Below, piece by piece: positions 43,027 to 52,001 of a DNA stretch of 53,259 nt. The stretch lies in NCBI GenBank assembly GCA_002712005.1, contig PASP01000006.1, forward strand, positions 58,119-111,377, in the 5' to 3' direction. The position numbers and the translations under genes are program-made. How positions within the stretch are numbered: the stretch's first letter is position 1; the number at the start of each line of letters is the position of its first letter. The notes beneath the pieces were generated by a model that was not told the origin of the DNA, did no database searches, and saw nothing but the letters and a program-made list of their open reading frames with translations. Origin of the DNA: Halobacteriovoraceae bacterium (GTDB lineage Bacteria > Bdellovibrionota > Bacteriovoracia > Bacteriovoracales > Bacteriovoracaceae).

Positions 43027-44031
43027 TTACTGAGAAATACTCTCCCTATTCCCCTGTGAGTTTCTTTCAACTTCTTCTGAGTAATGAAAGTCTGCAGCTC
43101 CACGATTTAAATTATGCTTAGTGGAGCCCTTAGAGATCTGTTGACCAATGGGACTTGTGTTCTTTAAGGTATAACGAGTACCAAAACAATTGACCTCAAT
43201 ACTTCCTGCAGGAATTTCACATTTTCCATGATTATTGGCATCTGAAATAACTTTTAAATAATCACCCATGGTCTTTTTATAGGTTTCAAAATTCTTCTTA
43301 ACAAAGGCAATTCCCTTTAACGAAATCTCGTCAACTAAACCCTTTTCAAGTAAGTCTTCAAGATGCTTTCTTTTTTCTTTAAAACCATCTCTCATAGAAA
43401 TAATAACGAGATTTCTCTTTGGCCTAGAATTATCTGGTTTAACCCCAATCGGTCTCCTATCTTCGTTTTCTGAAACAATTCCCTGGACTTCAGCCTGTAT
43501 ATTTTCCATTTGTGCAACCTCTGGACTCACAGGACGTATAAAAGATTGCTCATCTTCGGCTTGATAAACTTGTCCCCTACAGCTTGCAGAGAGTTCACCT
43601 TCGACAATATAGCAATGAGATGAAGCTTCTTGAGATTCAGAATGGTTCTCAGGGGTAGTGGGAGTTGCTCCCTTTTCAATTGAACTCTCCATATATCTAT
43701 GGGAAAGAGAATCTACAAGGGAGGCATACTGACTGAATTCATCAACCATCTCTTGCAAATCGTCTTTAGTTGTAACAAAGGAATCAGTATTGGCCTCTTC
43801 TATGCGCTTCTTTAAAACAGCTGTCCCAATCTGACTTTGAACTGCTATAAGTGCTAATTCTTGATGAATAGGATCTTCAGTCGGATTGACCAATTTGCGA
43901 TCAGAGTCTTCTTCTTTAACTTCGGGTACAAGATCTCCAGCTTCTTCTACACCAACTGTTTCGAGTTGAGCGTGGGAAGAATAAGAAAGAAAAAGAAAAA
44001 TAAAGAATAAATGACTAATAAATCGCAACAT
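43027..44031 (-). CDS. Exported protein of unknown function
   Basis: The 334-residue product has a signal peptide (LFFIFLFLSYSSHA, cleavage before QLET) and a long polar, acidic region with few hydrophobic stretches. Mature cysteines occur in HCYIVEGELSASCRG and KCEIPAGSIEVNCFGTRY, a repeated C-x-I/x-x-G-S/L-x-x-x-C-x-G pattern suggesting two related small motifs of about 13 residues. AAGGGG precedes the ATG. It directly abuts the HTTM gene tail to tail, closing the island. No family is recognised. Confidence 0.6.
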   Translation of the reverse strand: MLRFISHLFFIFLFLSYSSHAQLETVGVEEAGDLVPEVKEEDSDRKLVNPTEDPIHQELALIAVQSQIGTAVLKKRIEEANTDSFVTTKDDLQEMVDEFSQYASLVDSLSHRYMESSIEKGATPTTPENHSESQEASSHCYIVEGELSASCRGQVYQAEDEQSFIRPVSPEVAQMENIQAEVQGIVSENEDRRPIGVKPDNSRPKRNLVIISMRDGFKEKRKHLEDLLEKGLVDEISLKGIAFVKKNFETYKKTMGDYLKVISDANNHGKCEIPAGSIEVNCFGTRYTLKNTSPIGQQISKGSTKHNLNRGAADFHYSEEVERNSQGNRESISQ

Positions 44032-44200
44032 CTATAAACCCCTTTTCTTTATTATAAAGGCAAGTTGACTTAAAGTGCTGATAATTTTCTATTCGTCTTA
44101 AAAGGAAGAGATAAATTACTAAAATAAGAACAAAGTTATTTCACAGTTACGGGAAGAAAATGCCCATTTTAAGCGTTATGGAGATAATGAGTAAGAACTT

Positions 44201-45364
44201 CTATTTATGACCCTTTTCCTTTATCTGCTTAACGGTAGCAGTAAAGAGTTCTTCTCGCTCTAGAATTTCAAAACTCTCTTCAAGTGCATTTCGAACTTCT
44301 CTAAACTCAGCGCCATCTCTCATGGTTCCTAAAAAAGCTAAGTCAAAGAGTTCTTTAATAGAGATAGGCTTAAAATAGATATTTCTTTTCAAAGTCACCT
44401 TCTTATTGGCAATTTTAAAAAGAATTCTAGTTATACTATGAACAGAGAAAATAGCAGAGCCAGGATCATTAATCCCCGGAGATAAGGCCTTTGAAGAGAT
44501 CTCAGAAATCGAAGTGATAGCATAGCGAGGGTCTTCTTCAAAAGTTCTAAATTTTCCAATATAGAAACAAGATAATATCTTACTTCTTTGACCTTCACTG
44601 GGAAGTTTTGCTGCATAAGCAAAGATAGAACCCTTACCGATATAATCGCCTACATTAACATTGAGAACGACTTGTATCTGAGTTTCATCACAAAGAGTTT
44701 CTAATTTATCCAAGTCTATCGACTGGATATATCCATATCTTTCGCGATCAAAAATAATTTCAGAAGAGAATCTCTTATCAAATTTCTCCTGTGAAAAAAG
44801 AGTATTTGATAACTCTAGAGAAGTTTCTATTTTCTTTTCAATTTCAAAGACTAAATTCTCAAGATGTCCAAATCGGCTTAACCGACCAATCCAATTGATA
44901 ATTGTAACAATGACGATGATAAGAACGACGATGGTCACAAAGAAGAGGATAACCTTTTGCTTAGGCCCGTAGAAGTCTGTTGATAATGAAATCAAAGAAA
45001 GAATACTAAAAATAAAAGCACCTAGAAAAGTCGAGAGTGCATTATGGGCAGAAGAGTCTTCCATAATGATTTTAACGGCCCGTGGAGTAGCACTTGATGA
45101 AATCATCGAATAAGTGGCCACTAAGGTAGACATAGAAAAGGTAACGACCACCAGCATACTATTGGCCAAAATCTCAATAATATTCTTAACAGCTCCTCCT
45201 CCTAATATATCAGACAATTCCTGAGGAATAAGAGGAGACAGAGTAATGGCCAAAAAGGTTGAAAAAAGAGCAAGTAGAGCAAAAGCAGCCGCTCGAATAG
45301 ATAAATTCTTAGAAAGCGCCCTTAATTTGACGAATAGCTTTAGGGAGAAAATATCTTTAATCAT
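44201..45364 (-). CDS. DUF2254 membrane protein
   Basis: The 387-residue protein has four N-terminal membrane helices (about 25-50, 68-90, 112-130, 140-160) and then a soluble domain. The match to DUF2254 is clear from SMLVVVTFSMSTLVATYSMISSSATPRAVKIIM and from EDPRYAITSISEISSKALSPGINDPGSAI, the most conserved stretch of the family. It is an inner-membrane protein of unknown role. Monocistronic, 169 bp from its downstream neighbour. Confidence 0.75.
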   Translation of the reverse strand: MIKDIFSLKLFVKLRALSKNLSIRAAAFALLALFSTFLAITLSPLIPQELSDILGGGAVKNIIEILANSMLVVVTFSMSTLVATYSMISSSATPRAVKIIMEDSSAHNALSTFLGAFIFSILSLISLSTDFYGPKQKVILFFVTIVVLIIVIVTIINWIGRLSRFGHLENLVFEIEKKIETSLELSNTLFSQEKFDKRFSSEIIFDRERYGYIQSIDLDKLETLCDETQIQVVLNVNVGDYIGKGSIFAYAAKLPSEGQRSKILSCFYIGKFRTFEEDPRYAITSISEISSKALSPGINDPGSAIFSVHSITRILFKIANKKVTLKRNIYFKPISIKELFDLAFLGTMRDGAEFREVRNALEESFEILEREELFTATVKQIKEKGHK

Positions 45365-45415
45365 TTATCACAAGACGCTCAACTGATTGAGATTTACGAA
45401 GGTTAAGGGTTACTT

Positions 45416-45757
45416 CTATTTACATCTCTCAAGATTGAAACGATTTGAATAGAAGCTCTGAGCATCAACACCCGTGTATTCAATGAGGTCTTGATTTATA
45501 ACCTGCGCGTCTTCAACTCTTAGAGAATGTCCCCAACGATAGTATCCTGAGTTAATCAATGATGCCAACTCAGAAATATCACCTGTAAAGCAAACATTCT
45601 CAAATCCCCATACAAAGTCGGCCGTACATGAATTAATTTTCATCTCTGGAGTTATTTCTAGAACTTCATCGGTGAAATGGTAATAGCACTCGACAGCACC
45701 CATTGCAGGCATAGTCAGAGAAAGAAAAGTAGAGATTAAGACAAGTATTTTGTTCAT
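45416..45757 (-). CDS. Small exported Cys-containing protein
   Basis: From ATG 45757 (AAGGA about nine bases upstream; an ATG three codons earlier is too close to it) the product is 113 residues. It has a signal peptide (ILVLISTFLSLTMPAMG, cleavage near GA-VECYY) and four mature cysteines (ECYY, SCTAD, VCFTG, ERCK) likely to form two disulfides. It is probably periplasmic or secreted, and not recognised. Confidence 0.6.
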   Translation of the reverse strand: MNKILVLISTFLSLTMPAMGAVECYYHFTDEVLEITPEMKINSCTADFVWGFENVCFTGDISELASLINSGYYRWGHSLRVEDAQVINQDLIEYTGVDAQSFYSNRFNLERCK

Positions 45758-45787
45758 AATAGTCATTCCTTATTTTTTGCTCTTTAC

Positions 45788-46981
45788 TTAGTACTGATCA
45801 AAGAAGTTCTCAAGTCTTGTCATAGCATCATTTCTATAGCGATCATCTTCTAAGAGAAGCTCATGAAAACCACCAACAGGCTGAATATAACGACAAGAAA
45901 CAGCGTGCTTATTTACTTTGGCACAAAACTTCTTATGGGCCTTAAGAACGGCGCGTACATCTTGAGAACCAGTCATCATGAGATAAGGAATCGCAATCTT
46001 CTTTACTTCCTTCTTTTTTCTCATATTCATATTGGCCTTAATCGCTTGCCACATCCATTGCGTCGTTGGTCCACCTAGAGCAAGTCCATTCCAGTTTTCA
46101 TAAGACTCGTACTCATTATTAATTGGAGCATTAGCATTCATAGGAGCAAACTCATTCCAAAGGAAATCACGAAACATGAACCTTTGAACACTTCTTGTCA
46201 TATTATAAGGATTTGGATCACGAGGATCGATTGAGCGAGAGTTAGCATCGTAATCGAGCCACTGCTTTTGAACATAACCAAGGCATTCTAGATTCATAAA
46301 TCCTTCAAGTCCGTTACATACTTTATAAGTCACTAAACGGGCGGCCCATTCAAAATAGGGAGCATTTCCATCAAGATTAATTTTGATCATTCCACCAAAG
46401 AGACCTGCGGCCTTAAAAGGATTACTCTTTCCTACTCTTTGATTATAAATATTTGAGATGGCCACTCCCATAGAGTGACCGACCAAGTAGAGTTTCTCTC
46501 TATTTGTTTTCTTATCCGTGAGAACAACCTGATTGACGAAGTCTTCAAAGTCATCAACGAAGTGGCTAAACTCTGCAACAAAACCTTTATTCGTATTCTC
46601 TAGAGCGCGAGGAGAGAGACCTTGTCCTCTATGATCAATAATGAAAATAGGAGAATAGCCTTTTTGAATAAAGTCATAAGCAAATTCAGCATATTTGAGA
46701 GAAGATTCTGTTCTACCAGGAGAGAGAACAATACTTCCCTTCTTTCCCTTAGACTGGCCATATTTTGTATAGCGGATATAGAGAGGATTTTCACTCATTG
46801 GATTTCGACTTTCAAATTTACCAATTCTATAGAAAGTACAACTTCCTTCTTCACAATCATAACTATTGTTGAGAAGAAGATTCTTCGTAAACTCTAGAGA
46901 TTGAGATTCTTCTACAGCAAAAGAGCCCATAGAAGTTAGAACTAAAAGTGAAAGAAACCAACTTTTAAAGTTAATAGACAT
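45788..46981 (-). CDS. Exported alpha/beta hydrolase, lysophospholipase-like
   Basis: The 397-residue protein has a signal peptide (FLSLLVLTSMGSFA) and an alpha/beta-hydrolase core. It shows SIVLSPGRTES (oxyanion region), FIIDHRGQGLS (116-123), the nucleophile elbow LVGHSMGVA with Ser170, PYLMMTGSQDVRA for the acid, and GGFHELLLE for the catalytic His. The HRGxGxS motif is typical of monoacylglycerol lipase/PldB-type enzymes. With a signal peptide it would act in the periplasm or outside, probably on lysolipids. The substrate is inferred. Confidence 0.75.
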   Translation of the reverse strand: MSINFKSWFLSLLVLTSMGSFAVEESQSLEFTKNLLLNNSYDCEEGSCTFYRIGKFESRNPMSENPLYIRYTKYGQSKGKKGSIVLSPGRTESSLKYAEFAYDFIQKGYSPIFIIDHRGQGLSPRALENTNKGFVAEFSHFVDDFEDFVNQVVLTDKKTNREKLYLVGHSMGVAISNIYNQRVGKSNPFKAAGLFGGMIKINLDGNAPYFEWAARLVTYKVCNGLEGFMNLECLGYVQKQWLDYDANSRSIDPRDPNPYNMTRSVQRFMFRDFLWNEFAPMNANAPINNEYESYENWNGLALGGPTTQWMWQAIKANMNMRKKKEVKKIAIPYLMMTGSQDVRAVLKAHKKFCAKVNKHAVSCRYIQPVGGFHELLLEDDRYRNDAMTRLENFFDQY

Positions 46982-47105
46982 TTTTCCCCCTCAATGAAAT
47001 TTTAAGGAAGATACAATAGAAAATACTTAGGAAGCAATCAAGGATTACAAAGTGTGAAAGGATTTCCTCATTTTTGTGAAGAAATCCCCTAACACTATGA
47101 CTTTA

Positions 47106-47906
47106 TTAGAATTTTGAGTAGTAATCATCCCAAAATTTAGCTGCATTCTCTTCAGCAATACAACGACAACTAAAATCGAGTCCACAACCCCATTCTTTCT
47201 TGAGACGCTTTTCCAAGGTCTTCAATGAGTATTCGGGAATTAGTGATCTCTCCTCATAGGCAGAAATAATTGTCTCTCTTAGACTTTCTGACATAAAGAA
47301 AAGTCCGCGCTCATTTAAAAATTCTCTTTCAGAAAAGAAGTAACGAACCCCACTTAAACGACGAACAGGAAGGTCTGTGCTCCAAAAAGTAGCATCAGTT
47401 TCAACATCTCTGATGTAGATGAAGTGATTGCTAAATCCCCCTTCTTCTACAAGTTCTTTGTAAACAATGGCATCTTTTGAAGCATTATCCCCAAAGAGAT
47501 AAATCGTATCATAGGGATCTGCGGCCTTGAGAATATTTCCAATGACTCTCTTTTTATAGGGATAAGTATCTCCTGAACCAAAGTCTCTCAATGTGGCTTC
47601 CCCGGCAGGAAAATTATGTTTCTCAATCCACTCATCTTGATCGAAGAGAATATCTGGAGCTGCTGAAACATAGAAGAACTCTACTTCTTCACCGCGAGCT
47701 TCATAAGTTTCTTCAAGCTCAATGAACATATCTCTCATTTCTGGATAAATCTTCTTTCTCAGGAAGTGATACACCTGCCCAATGCTACGGTTGGCACTAT
47801 TGGCCTTTTTAATGGTGTCATCTATATCGCTGATAACAAAGACTTTGGCCTGAAGGCCAATGAGGGTAAGAAACGAAAATAGCACTAAACAAAATGTTTT
47901 TCTCAT
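47106..47906 (-). CDS. Exported App1-like (DUF2183) HAD phosphatase
   Basis: From ATG 47906 (AAGGAG ten bases upstream) the protein is 266 residues. It has a signal peptide (FCLVLFSFLTLIGLQA) followed immediately by the HAD motif I, VFVISDIDDTIKKAN, with Asp27 and Asp29. FYVSAAPDILFDQDEW carries the motif II Ser, and KKRVIGNIL and YLFGDNASKDAIVY the Lys and metal-binding motif. This is the canonical DIDDT version of DUF2183, in contrast to the App1-like protein at 4125. The namesake is a phosphatidate phosphatase, but periplasmic bacterial copies are uncharacterised. Confidence 0.78.
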   Translation of the reverse strand: MRKTFCLVLFSFLTLIGLQAKVFVISDIDDTIKKANSANRSIGQVYHFLRKKIYPEMRDMFIELEETYEARGEEVEFFYVSAAPDILFDQDEWIEKHNFPAGEATLRDFGSGDTYPYKKRVIGNILKAADPYDTIYLFGDNASKDAIVYKELVEEGGFSNHFIYIRDVETDATFWSTDLPVRRLSGVRYFFSEREFLNERGLFFMSESLRETIISAYEERSLIPEYSLKTLEKRLKKEWGCGLDFSCRCIAEENAAKFWDDYYSKF

Positions 47907-48032
47907 AGTGGAGTTACTCCTTAAATTCTGCAGATTTGGGGTCTGTTTCTCTAGTGGAGCTATAATCTCGTTAGGATGAGCAAATGTAAAGATACACTCG
48001 TTCTGACACAGAGCACTTTTTCTTGCCACTTG

Positions 48033-48064
48033 AGAGCTTTGAGACTATTTTCAAAGCTCTTTTG
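48033..48064 (+). terminator. Intrinsic-terminator-like hairpin in a divergent region
   Basis: AGAGCTTTGA (48033-48042) and TCAAAGCTCT (48051-48060) form a perfect 10-bp stem with an 8-base loop, directly followed by TTT on the plus strand. No gene ends here: it sits in the 5' region between two divergent genes. It could therefore end a short leader or small RNA, or act as an attenuator for the gene at 48105. Confidence 0.5.
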
Positions 48065-48104
48065 CACCATACAGATAGTTTAATTAAATAGTTAGGAATA
48101 AAAA

Positions 48105-48680
48105 ATGGGCCTTCTCTTTCAAATGCCTGTCGAAGAAAATGAGTTAGACGACAGAATCATTAACAGTGAAAACTCTATTAAAATCAGAAGCTATGGTCTT
48201 CCCATGATCTTCTGGGGTTACCTCTTGGCCATATTCGCAGTTCTCTTTTTTATGGTCCTTGCTATTAAAGATCCTCTTCTTCGTGCCTATCAAGGCCCAG
48301 ATGAGATCAATCGTATTATAGCTCTAGTGGTTGGGCTAATTATGCTCTTAGCTCCCATTCTCTTATTAGGAGCCTATTTCTATGAAAAGGAAATCGAACT
48401 TAAGAAAGAGTCTCTCTATCTTCGCCACAAGGTTTTCTTCCTGCCTTTAAGAACCTATAAAGTCTCTCTTAATAAGGAATCATTCTATTTAGAGCACTAT
48501 CTCGAATCCCTCAATGTTGCTGCCCAAGAAAAGCGAGAAGGTATGGCCGGCTTCGAAAACAGAGGTTACTACAAGCTTATGGTTCGTGATGCCTTAAACC
48601 AAAGAACCTACCTCGTCGATAGAAACTCACGACGTGGAGAAATGAGAAAATTAAAAAATCTCCTTGAGACTTTTCTATAG
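48105..48680 (+). CDS. Membrane protein with two helices and a cytoplasmic C-terminal domain
   Basis: The 191-residue protein has two membrane helices (about 34-56 and 73-95) and then a soluble region of about 90 residues (LYLRHKVFFLPLRTYKVSLNKE...YYKLMVRDALNQRTYLVDRNSRR) that resembles bacterial PH-like domains. No specific family was recognised. TTAGGAA lies six bases before the ATG. The upstream hairpin at 48033-48064 may control it. Its stop overlaps the SRAP gene's stop region by 6 bases, tail to tail. Confidence 0.6.
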   Translation: MGLLFQMPVEENELDDRIINSENSIKIRSYGLPMIFWGYLLAIFAVLFFMVLAIKDPLLRAYQGPDEINRIIALVVGLIMLLAPILLLGAYFYEKEIELKKESLYLRHKVFFLPLRTYKVSLNKESFYLEHYLESLNVAAQEKREGMAGFENRGYYKLMVRDALNQRTYLVDRNSRRGEMRKLKNLLETFL

Positions 48681-49358
48681 GTATTGATTCTCAAAAACGA
48701 CTTCACCATAGTGAGACGGATCTTCTAAGAAAGATACAGGATCCTCGTCTGCTTTGATTTCCAACCACTGATCCCAAGCTCCACGATTCAATACAATCGG
48801 GCAGCGATCATGGCCCATCTCTTCGACTTCCTTAGGTGGGTCCTTAGTAATCACAGCAAAGCTATGAAGCGTAATCTCTTCTCCGAATTGATCCTTCCCC
48901 TGCCAAATATCATAGAGTCCTGCAACAGCAAGCAAGTCGTGCTCGGGAGGAAAGAATTCAATTTGCTTCTTTCCCATATCCGTAGCGACCCATTCATAAA
49001 AACCTCTGATGGGAATTAAGCAGTGCTTTGTTCCCAATAACGGTTTCCAAGTTTTTCTAAGCTCTAAAGAATCGAGTCGAGCGTTAAAGATATTGAACTT
49101 ATTCGGGACCTCCTCAGCACTTGCGTGAGGCCTTAAACGATAGCGCATGGGTTTGATAATTCGATGTCCCTTTTCTCGCACTATGACCGGTGACCAGTAA
49201 TAGGGATATATTCTTCCCTCCTCATCGGGAGAGGGATAATCCTCGGGAGCCTTTTCCTTTAATTGACTGAAATAAGCAAAATCACTTTTAGAGCTAAGAG
49301 CTTCAAAGTTTTCTGATAATTTATTTAAACGCTTTTCCACATGTAGGCTAAAACACAT
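48675..49358 (-). CDS. SRAP-family (YedK/HMCES-like) abasic-site protein
   Basis: The 227-residue protein has all SRAP landmarks: MCFS with Cys2 as the residue that links to abasic DNA, YYWSPVIVREKG, RYRLRPHA, FNARLDSLELRKTWKP, CLIPIRGFYEWV (Glu), and VITKDPPKEVEEMGHDRCPIVL (His). It forms a thiazolidine crosslink with abasic sites in single-stranded DNA and shields them. It is divergent from umuD-umuC across 147 bp, and the two transcription units probably share control by DNA damage, which is inferred from gene content. Confidence 0.85.
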   Translation of the reverse strand: MCFSLHVEKRLNKLSENFEALSSKSDFAYFSQLKEKAPEDYPSPDEEGRIYPYYWSPVIVREKGHRIIKPMRYRLRPHASAEEVPNKFNIFNARLDSLELRKTWKPLLGTKHCLIPIRGFYEWVATDMGKKQIEFFPPEHDLLAVAGLYDIWQGKDQFGEEITLHSFAVITKDPPKEVEEMGHDRCPIVLNRGAWDQWLEIKADEDPVSFLEDPSHYGEVVFENQYL

Positions 49359-49398
49359 ATTTAAACTCGACCTTTTAAGTATTTATCTCAATGTTTTT

Positions 49399-49427
49399 AT
49401 TATGGCAGTTAATTTATCTAGGATAAA
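49399..49427 (-). promoter_or_regulatory. Putative promoter of the SRAP gene
   Basis: On the minus strand TTTATC (49422-49427) and CATAAT (49399-49404) are spaced by 17 bases, 40 bases from the ATG at 49358. Confidence 0.4.
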
Positions 49428-49440
49428 CCCCTAAAAGACA

Positions 49441-49469
49441 TTGCGTAAGTTATGCGTAAGTGATAAAAT
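49441..49469 (+). promoter_or_regulatory. umuDC promoter with an 11-bp-spaced direct repeat (candidate SOS operator)
   Basis: TTGCGT (49441-49446) and TAAAAT (49464-49469) are spaced by 17 bases. The spacer is filled by two exact copies of TGCGTAAGT (49442-49450 and 49453-49461), offset by 11 bp, about one helical turn. A dimeric repressor bound there would block RNA polymerase. The published Bdellovibrio LexA box, as I recall it, is TTAC-N3-GTAA; this site has GTAA half-sites in direct rather than inverted order. Confidence 0.5.
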
Positions 49470-49505
49470 GGAATCCTCGCTCATGGGATTACTAAGGAGA
49501 GACAA

Positions 49506-50003
49506 GTGGGAATATCCACTCTTTACCAAATCAATCATTTCTTAAAAGGACCTTTAAGCGAAGAGGAAATTAAAGAACAGATTTCAAAAATAATAGGCCA
49601 TCAAAAGTCGTATCAAGCTGAAAGTCGTCCTCAACTTGGTGATGCAAGCTGTGGCCTCTTTGGAATTGCTGATGACTTTACCGAGGACCGTCTATCCCTC
49701 GATGAACTTCTCATCCAAGACCGAGAGGCCACTTTTTATTTCAAGGCCCAAGGCGATAGTATGGCCCCGTTTATTGAAGAGGGCGACATCCTCATTGTCG
49801 ATGGTTCTCTTAAACCCCGCAGTGGTCAAATTATTATTGCTTTCTACGAGGGTCAACGCCTATGCAAGAGGCTTCTCTTTCGAGGAACAATGGCCAGCCT
49901 CCATTCAGAGAATCCACGCTATCGTCCCCTTCCTATCGAAGAAGAAAGTGAGTTCCAAGTTTTTGGAGTCGTTACGGGCGTTATAAGAAGGTGTGGCTCC
50001 TAA
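49506..50003 (+). CDS. umuD: UmuD-like S24 peptidase, DNA polymerase V accessory protein
   Basis: The 165-residue protein starts at GTG (AAGGAG seven bases upstream). It has a helical N-terminal part of about 48 residues, a cleavage site DASCGLFG in which Cys49-Gly50 matches the UmuD Cys-Gly bond, and the S24 dyad Ser85 in AQGDSMAPF with Lys121 in LCKRLLF. RecA-stimulated self-cleavage would yield UmuD', which partners UmuC in translesion synthesis. It is somewhat longer than E. coli UmuD (139) because of the N-terminus. It precedes umuC by three bases. Confidence 0.85.
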   Translation: MGISTLYQINHFLKGPLSEEEIKEQISKIIGHQKSYQAESRPQLGDASCGLFGIADDFTEDRLSLDELLIQDREATFYFKAQGDSMAPFIEEGDILIVDGSLKPRSGQIIIAFYEGQRLCKRLLFRGTMASLHSENPRYRPLPIEEESEFQVFGVVTGVIRRCGS

Positions 50004-50006
50004 ACG

Positions 50007-51371
50007 ATGAAAGGCCTAAGTCTTCTTGCCCTTATTGATTGTAATTCCTTTTATTGCAATTGCGAGCGTATTTTCAGGCCCGAATTAAAAGATAAGCCTG
50101 TGGTTGTCCTTTCCAATAATGATGGATGTGCCGTTTCACGCACTCCCGAGGCTAAGGCCTTAGGCATTGGAATGGGAGCTCCCTACTTTCAAATAAAGAG
50201 CCTCTGCGATAAACATGAGGTTCATATTTTCTCTTCCAACTTTTCTTTGTACACCGACATCTCTCGTCGAGTCATGAATATCCTTAAAAGCTTCTCCCCT
50301 TTTGTGGAGGTCTATTCGGTAGATGAGGCGTTTATCGACCTCAGTGGAATAGATAATCCCTTGGCCTATGCTCAGAAAATCAAAGAGGAAATTGCCCGCA
50401 GAGCAAAGATCCCGGTGGCCATCGGTATAGCCCCCACAAAGGTTCTCGCCAAAGTTGCCTGCCGAATAGCAAAAAAAGATCCCCAACATAAGGGCGTCTT
50501 TGGTTTTCAGGAGGCAAGAGACTTTGATCCCTATCTTTCTCAAATAAAAGTCTCCAACCTATGGGGGGTCGCCAAAGGCCGTTCCCTAAGTCTAAAGCTC
50601 CACGGTATTCATCACGCTAAGGACTTTCGTGACTTCTCTAATCATCATCTGATTCAAAAGATTCTCACTAAAGTCGGACGCCAAATTCAAGATGAATTGC
50701 GAGGGATCTCCTGCTTTCCTTTGACATTGGAACATGAAAAGAAGAAAGAAATGATGAGTTCTCGAACATTCGGCCGTGGTGTCTTTGAAAAAAGGGCCCT
50801 ACAAGAATCAATCGCTTCCCATGCAAGCAGTGTGGCAGCTCAATTGCGACTCCAGAACTCCCTTTGTTATGAAGTACTCGTCTATGTGCGGACTAACCCC
50901 TATAAAGAAGGGATTATTCAATATGCCGCCTCTCATGTCCTTCGCTTTCAACGTCCCCAAAATAATACCTTTGCCCTTATCAAGCTGGCCCTTAAGGCCC
51001 TTGAAAAGATATGGACTCCAGGACTTGAATATAAGAAGTCAGGAGTTAGGGTTAGACAGCTTCAAGATGAACATGAATATCAGCTCAGTCTTTTTGAACA
51101 AGAAAACTCTCATTCAGAAGTTTCTAAAGAAGCGAAACAATATAAAGAAGAAATGCTCATGAAAGTAATGGATCACATCAATCATCGCGAAGGAAAAAGG
51201 ACCCTCTTCTCCCTCGCCTGTGGCACCGACCACCATACCTGGAAAATGAGAAGGGATTTTAACTCTCCACGTTATACCACTTCTTGGTATGAACTCCCCT
51301 CTTGCAACTCTAAATCCCTAAGAAAAGAAAGCAAATACAGTAAAAAGTACGGCCGGCCTTATAAGACTTGA
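50007..51371 (+). CDS. umuC: UmuC, Y-family translesion DNA polymerase
   Basis: The 454-residue protein has palm motif LIDCNSFYCNCERIFRPEL (Asp metal ligand), VVVLSNNDGCAVSRTPEAKALGI, and YSVDEAFIDLSG with the second catalytic acids. VAIGIAPTKVLAKVACRIAKK follows, then the little-finger region. The C-terminal part TLFSLACGTDHHTWKMRRDFNSPRYTTSWYELP is the DUF4113 tail found in UmuC. It is about 30 residues longer than E. coli UmuC, mostly a Lys/Ser-rich end. It is the catalytic subunit of polymerase V, copying past DNA lesions with umuD directly upstream. Confidence 0.92.
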   Translation: MKGLSLLALIDCNSFYCNCERIFRPELKDKPVVVLSNNDGCAVSRTPEAKALGIGMGAPYFQIKSLCDKHEVHIFSSNFSLYTDISRRVMNILKSFSPFVEVYSVDEAFIDLSGIDNPLAYAQKIKEEIARRAKIPVAIGIAPTKVLAKVACRIAKKDPQHKGVFGFQEARDFDPYLSQIKVSNLWGVAKGRSLSLKLHGIHHAKDFRDFSNHHLIQKILTKVGRQIQDELRGISCFPLTLEHEKKKEMMSSRTFGRGVFEKRALQESIASHASSVAAQLRLQNSLCYEVLVYVRTNPYKEGIIQYAASHVLRFQRPQNNTFALIKLALKALEKIWTPGLEYKKSGVRVRQLQDEHEYQLSLFEQENSHSEVSKEAKQYKEEMLMKVMDHINHREGKRTLFSLACGTDHHTWKMRRDFNSPRYTTSWYELPSCNSKSLRKESKYSKKYGRPYKT

Positions 51372-51425
51372 AAATCCATGAAAACTATTAGAGAAAGCCC
51401 CTAGAATTATAATTTAGAGGTCTCT

Positions 51426-52001
51426 ATGAAAGTGTCTATAATCGCCTTAATCTCCACTCTATCCCTTAGTCTTATGGGGGCAGAGAGTGAAGTCGCTCAA
51501 AAAGTAAGTTCTTCTTTTCTTGGAACCTATAGGTTACTCACCAACCTAGAGGGAGAATGTCCAGAATATGCAACTTTTAAAGAAGGAGCAGGAAGCAATT
51601 ATTCGGCGTGGATTACTTTCAACGACAGTAACAGGGCCTTTATCACCAATGTTAAATTTGATGATATCAACGCACCTACAAAGATCTCCAATGATACATG
51701 CATGAGTGCAGGACCAGTTAATCCTTTCTGTATGGAAACAAGAAAAGAGCTAACCACTTATGATCAAGAAAATGAAGTTCTTCAAGATTACTATGGAAAG
51801 AAGACCACCTATAGTAATGCTCAATTTAGATATGTAAGAATTCAAAAAAACTCAGATGCTCTTGAGGTTCATTTTAAGAAAATGGAAAAGCCCCTTAATC
51901 ACGCAGTCTTTTCTTTTACACCCATTGAAAATGGTGCGACAGATATGAGCTACTACTTCTTTCCTATGATCACTCAAGAATTTAAATGTACTTACAAATA
52001 A
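51426..52001 (+). CDS. Exported protein of unknown function
   Basis: The 191-residue protein has a signal peptide (IIALISTLSLSLMGA, cleavage before ESE). The mature domain has four cysteines (GECPE, DTCMS, PFCME, FKCTYK) and beta-rich composition, possibly a lipocalin-like or beta-sandwich fold (GTYRLL near the start). GAGG lies five bases before the ATG. Its TAA stop at 51999-52001 lies inside the first copy of the repeat that flanks the transposase, so the 3' end of the gene touches the inserted element. Confidence 0.6.
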   Translation: MKVSIIALISTLSLSLMGAESEVAQKVSSSFLGTYRLLTNLEGECPEYATFKEGAGSNYSAWITFNDSNRAFITNVKFDDINAPTKISNDTCMSAGPVNPFCMETRKELTTYDQENEVLQDYYGKKTTYSNAQFRYVRIQKNSDALEVHFKKMEKPLNHAVFSFTPIENGATDMSYYFFPMITQEFKCTYK

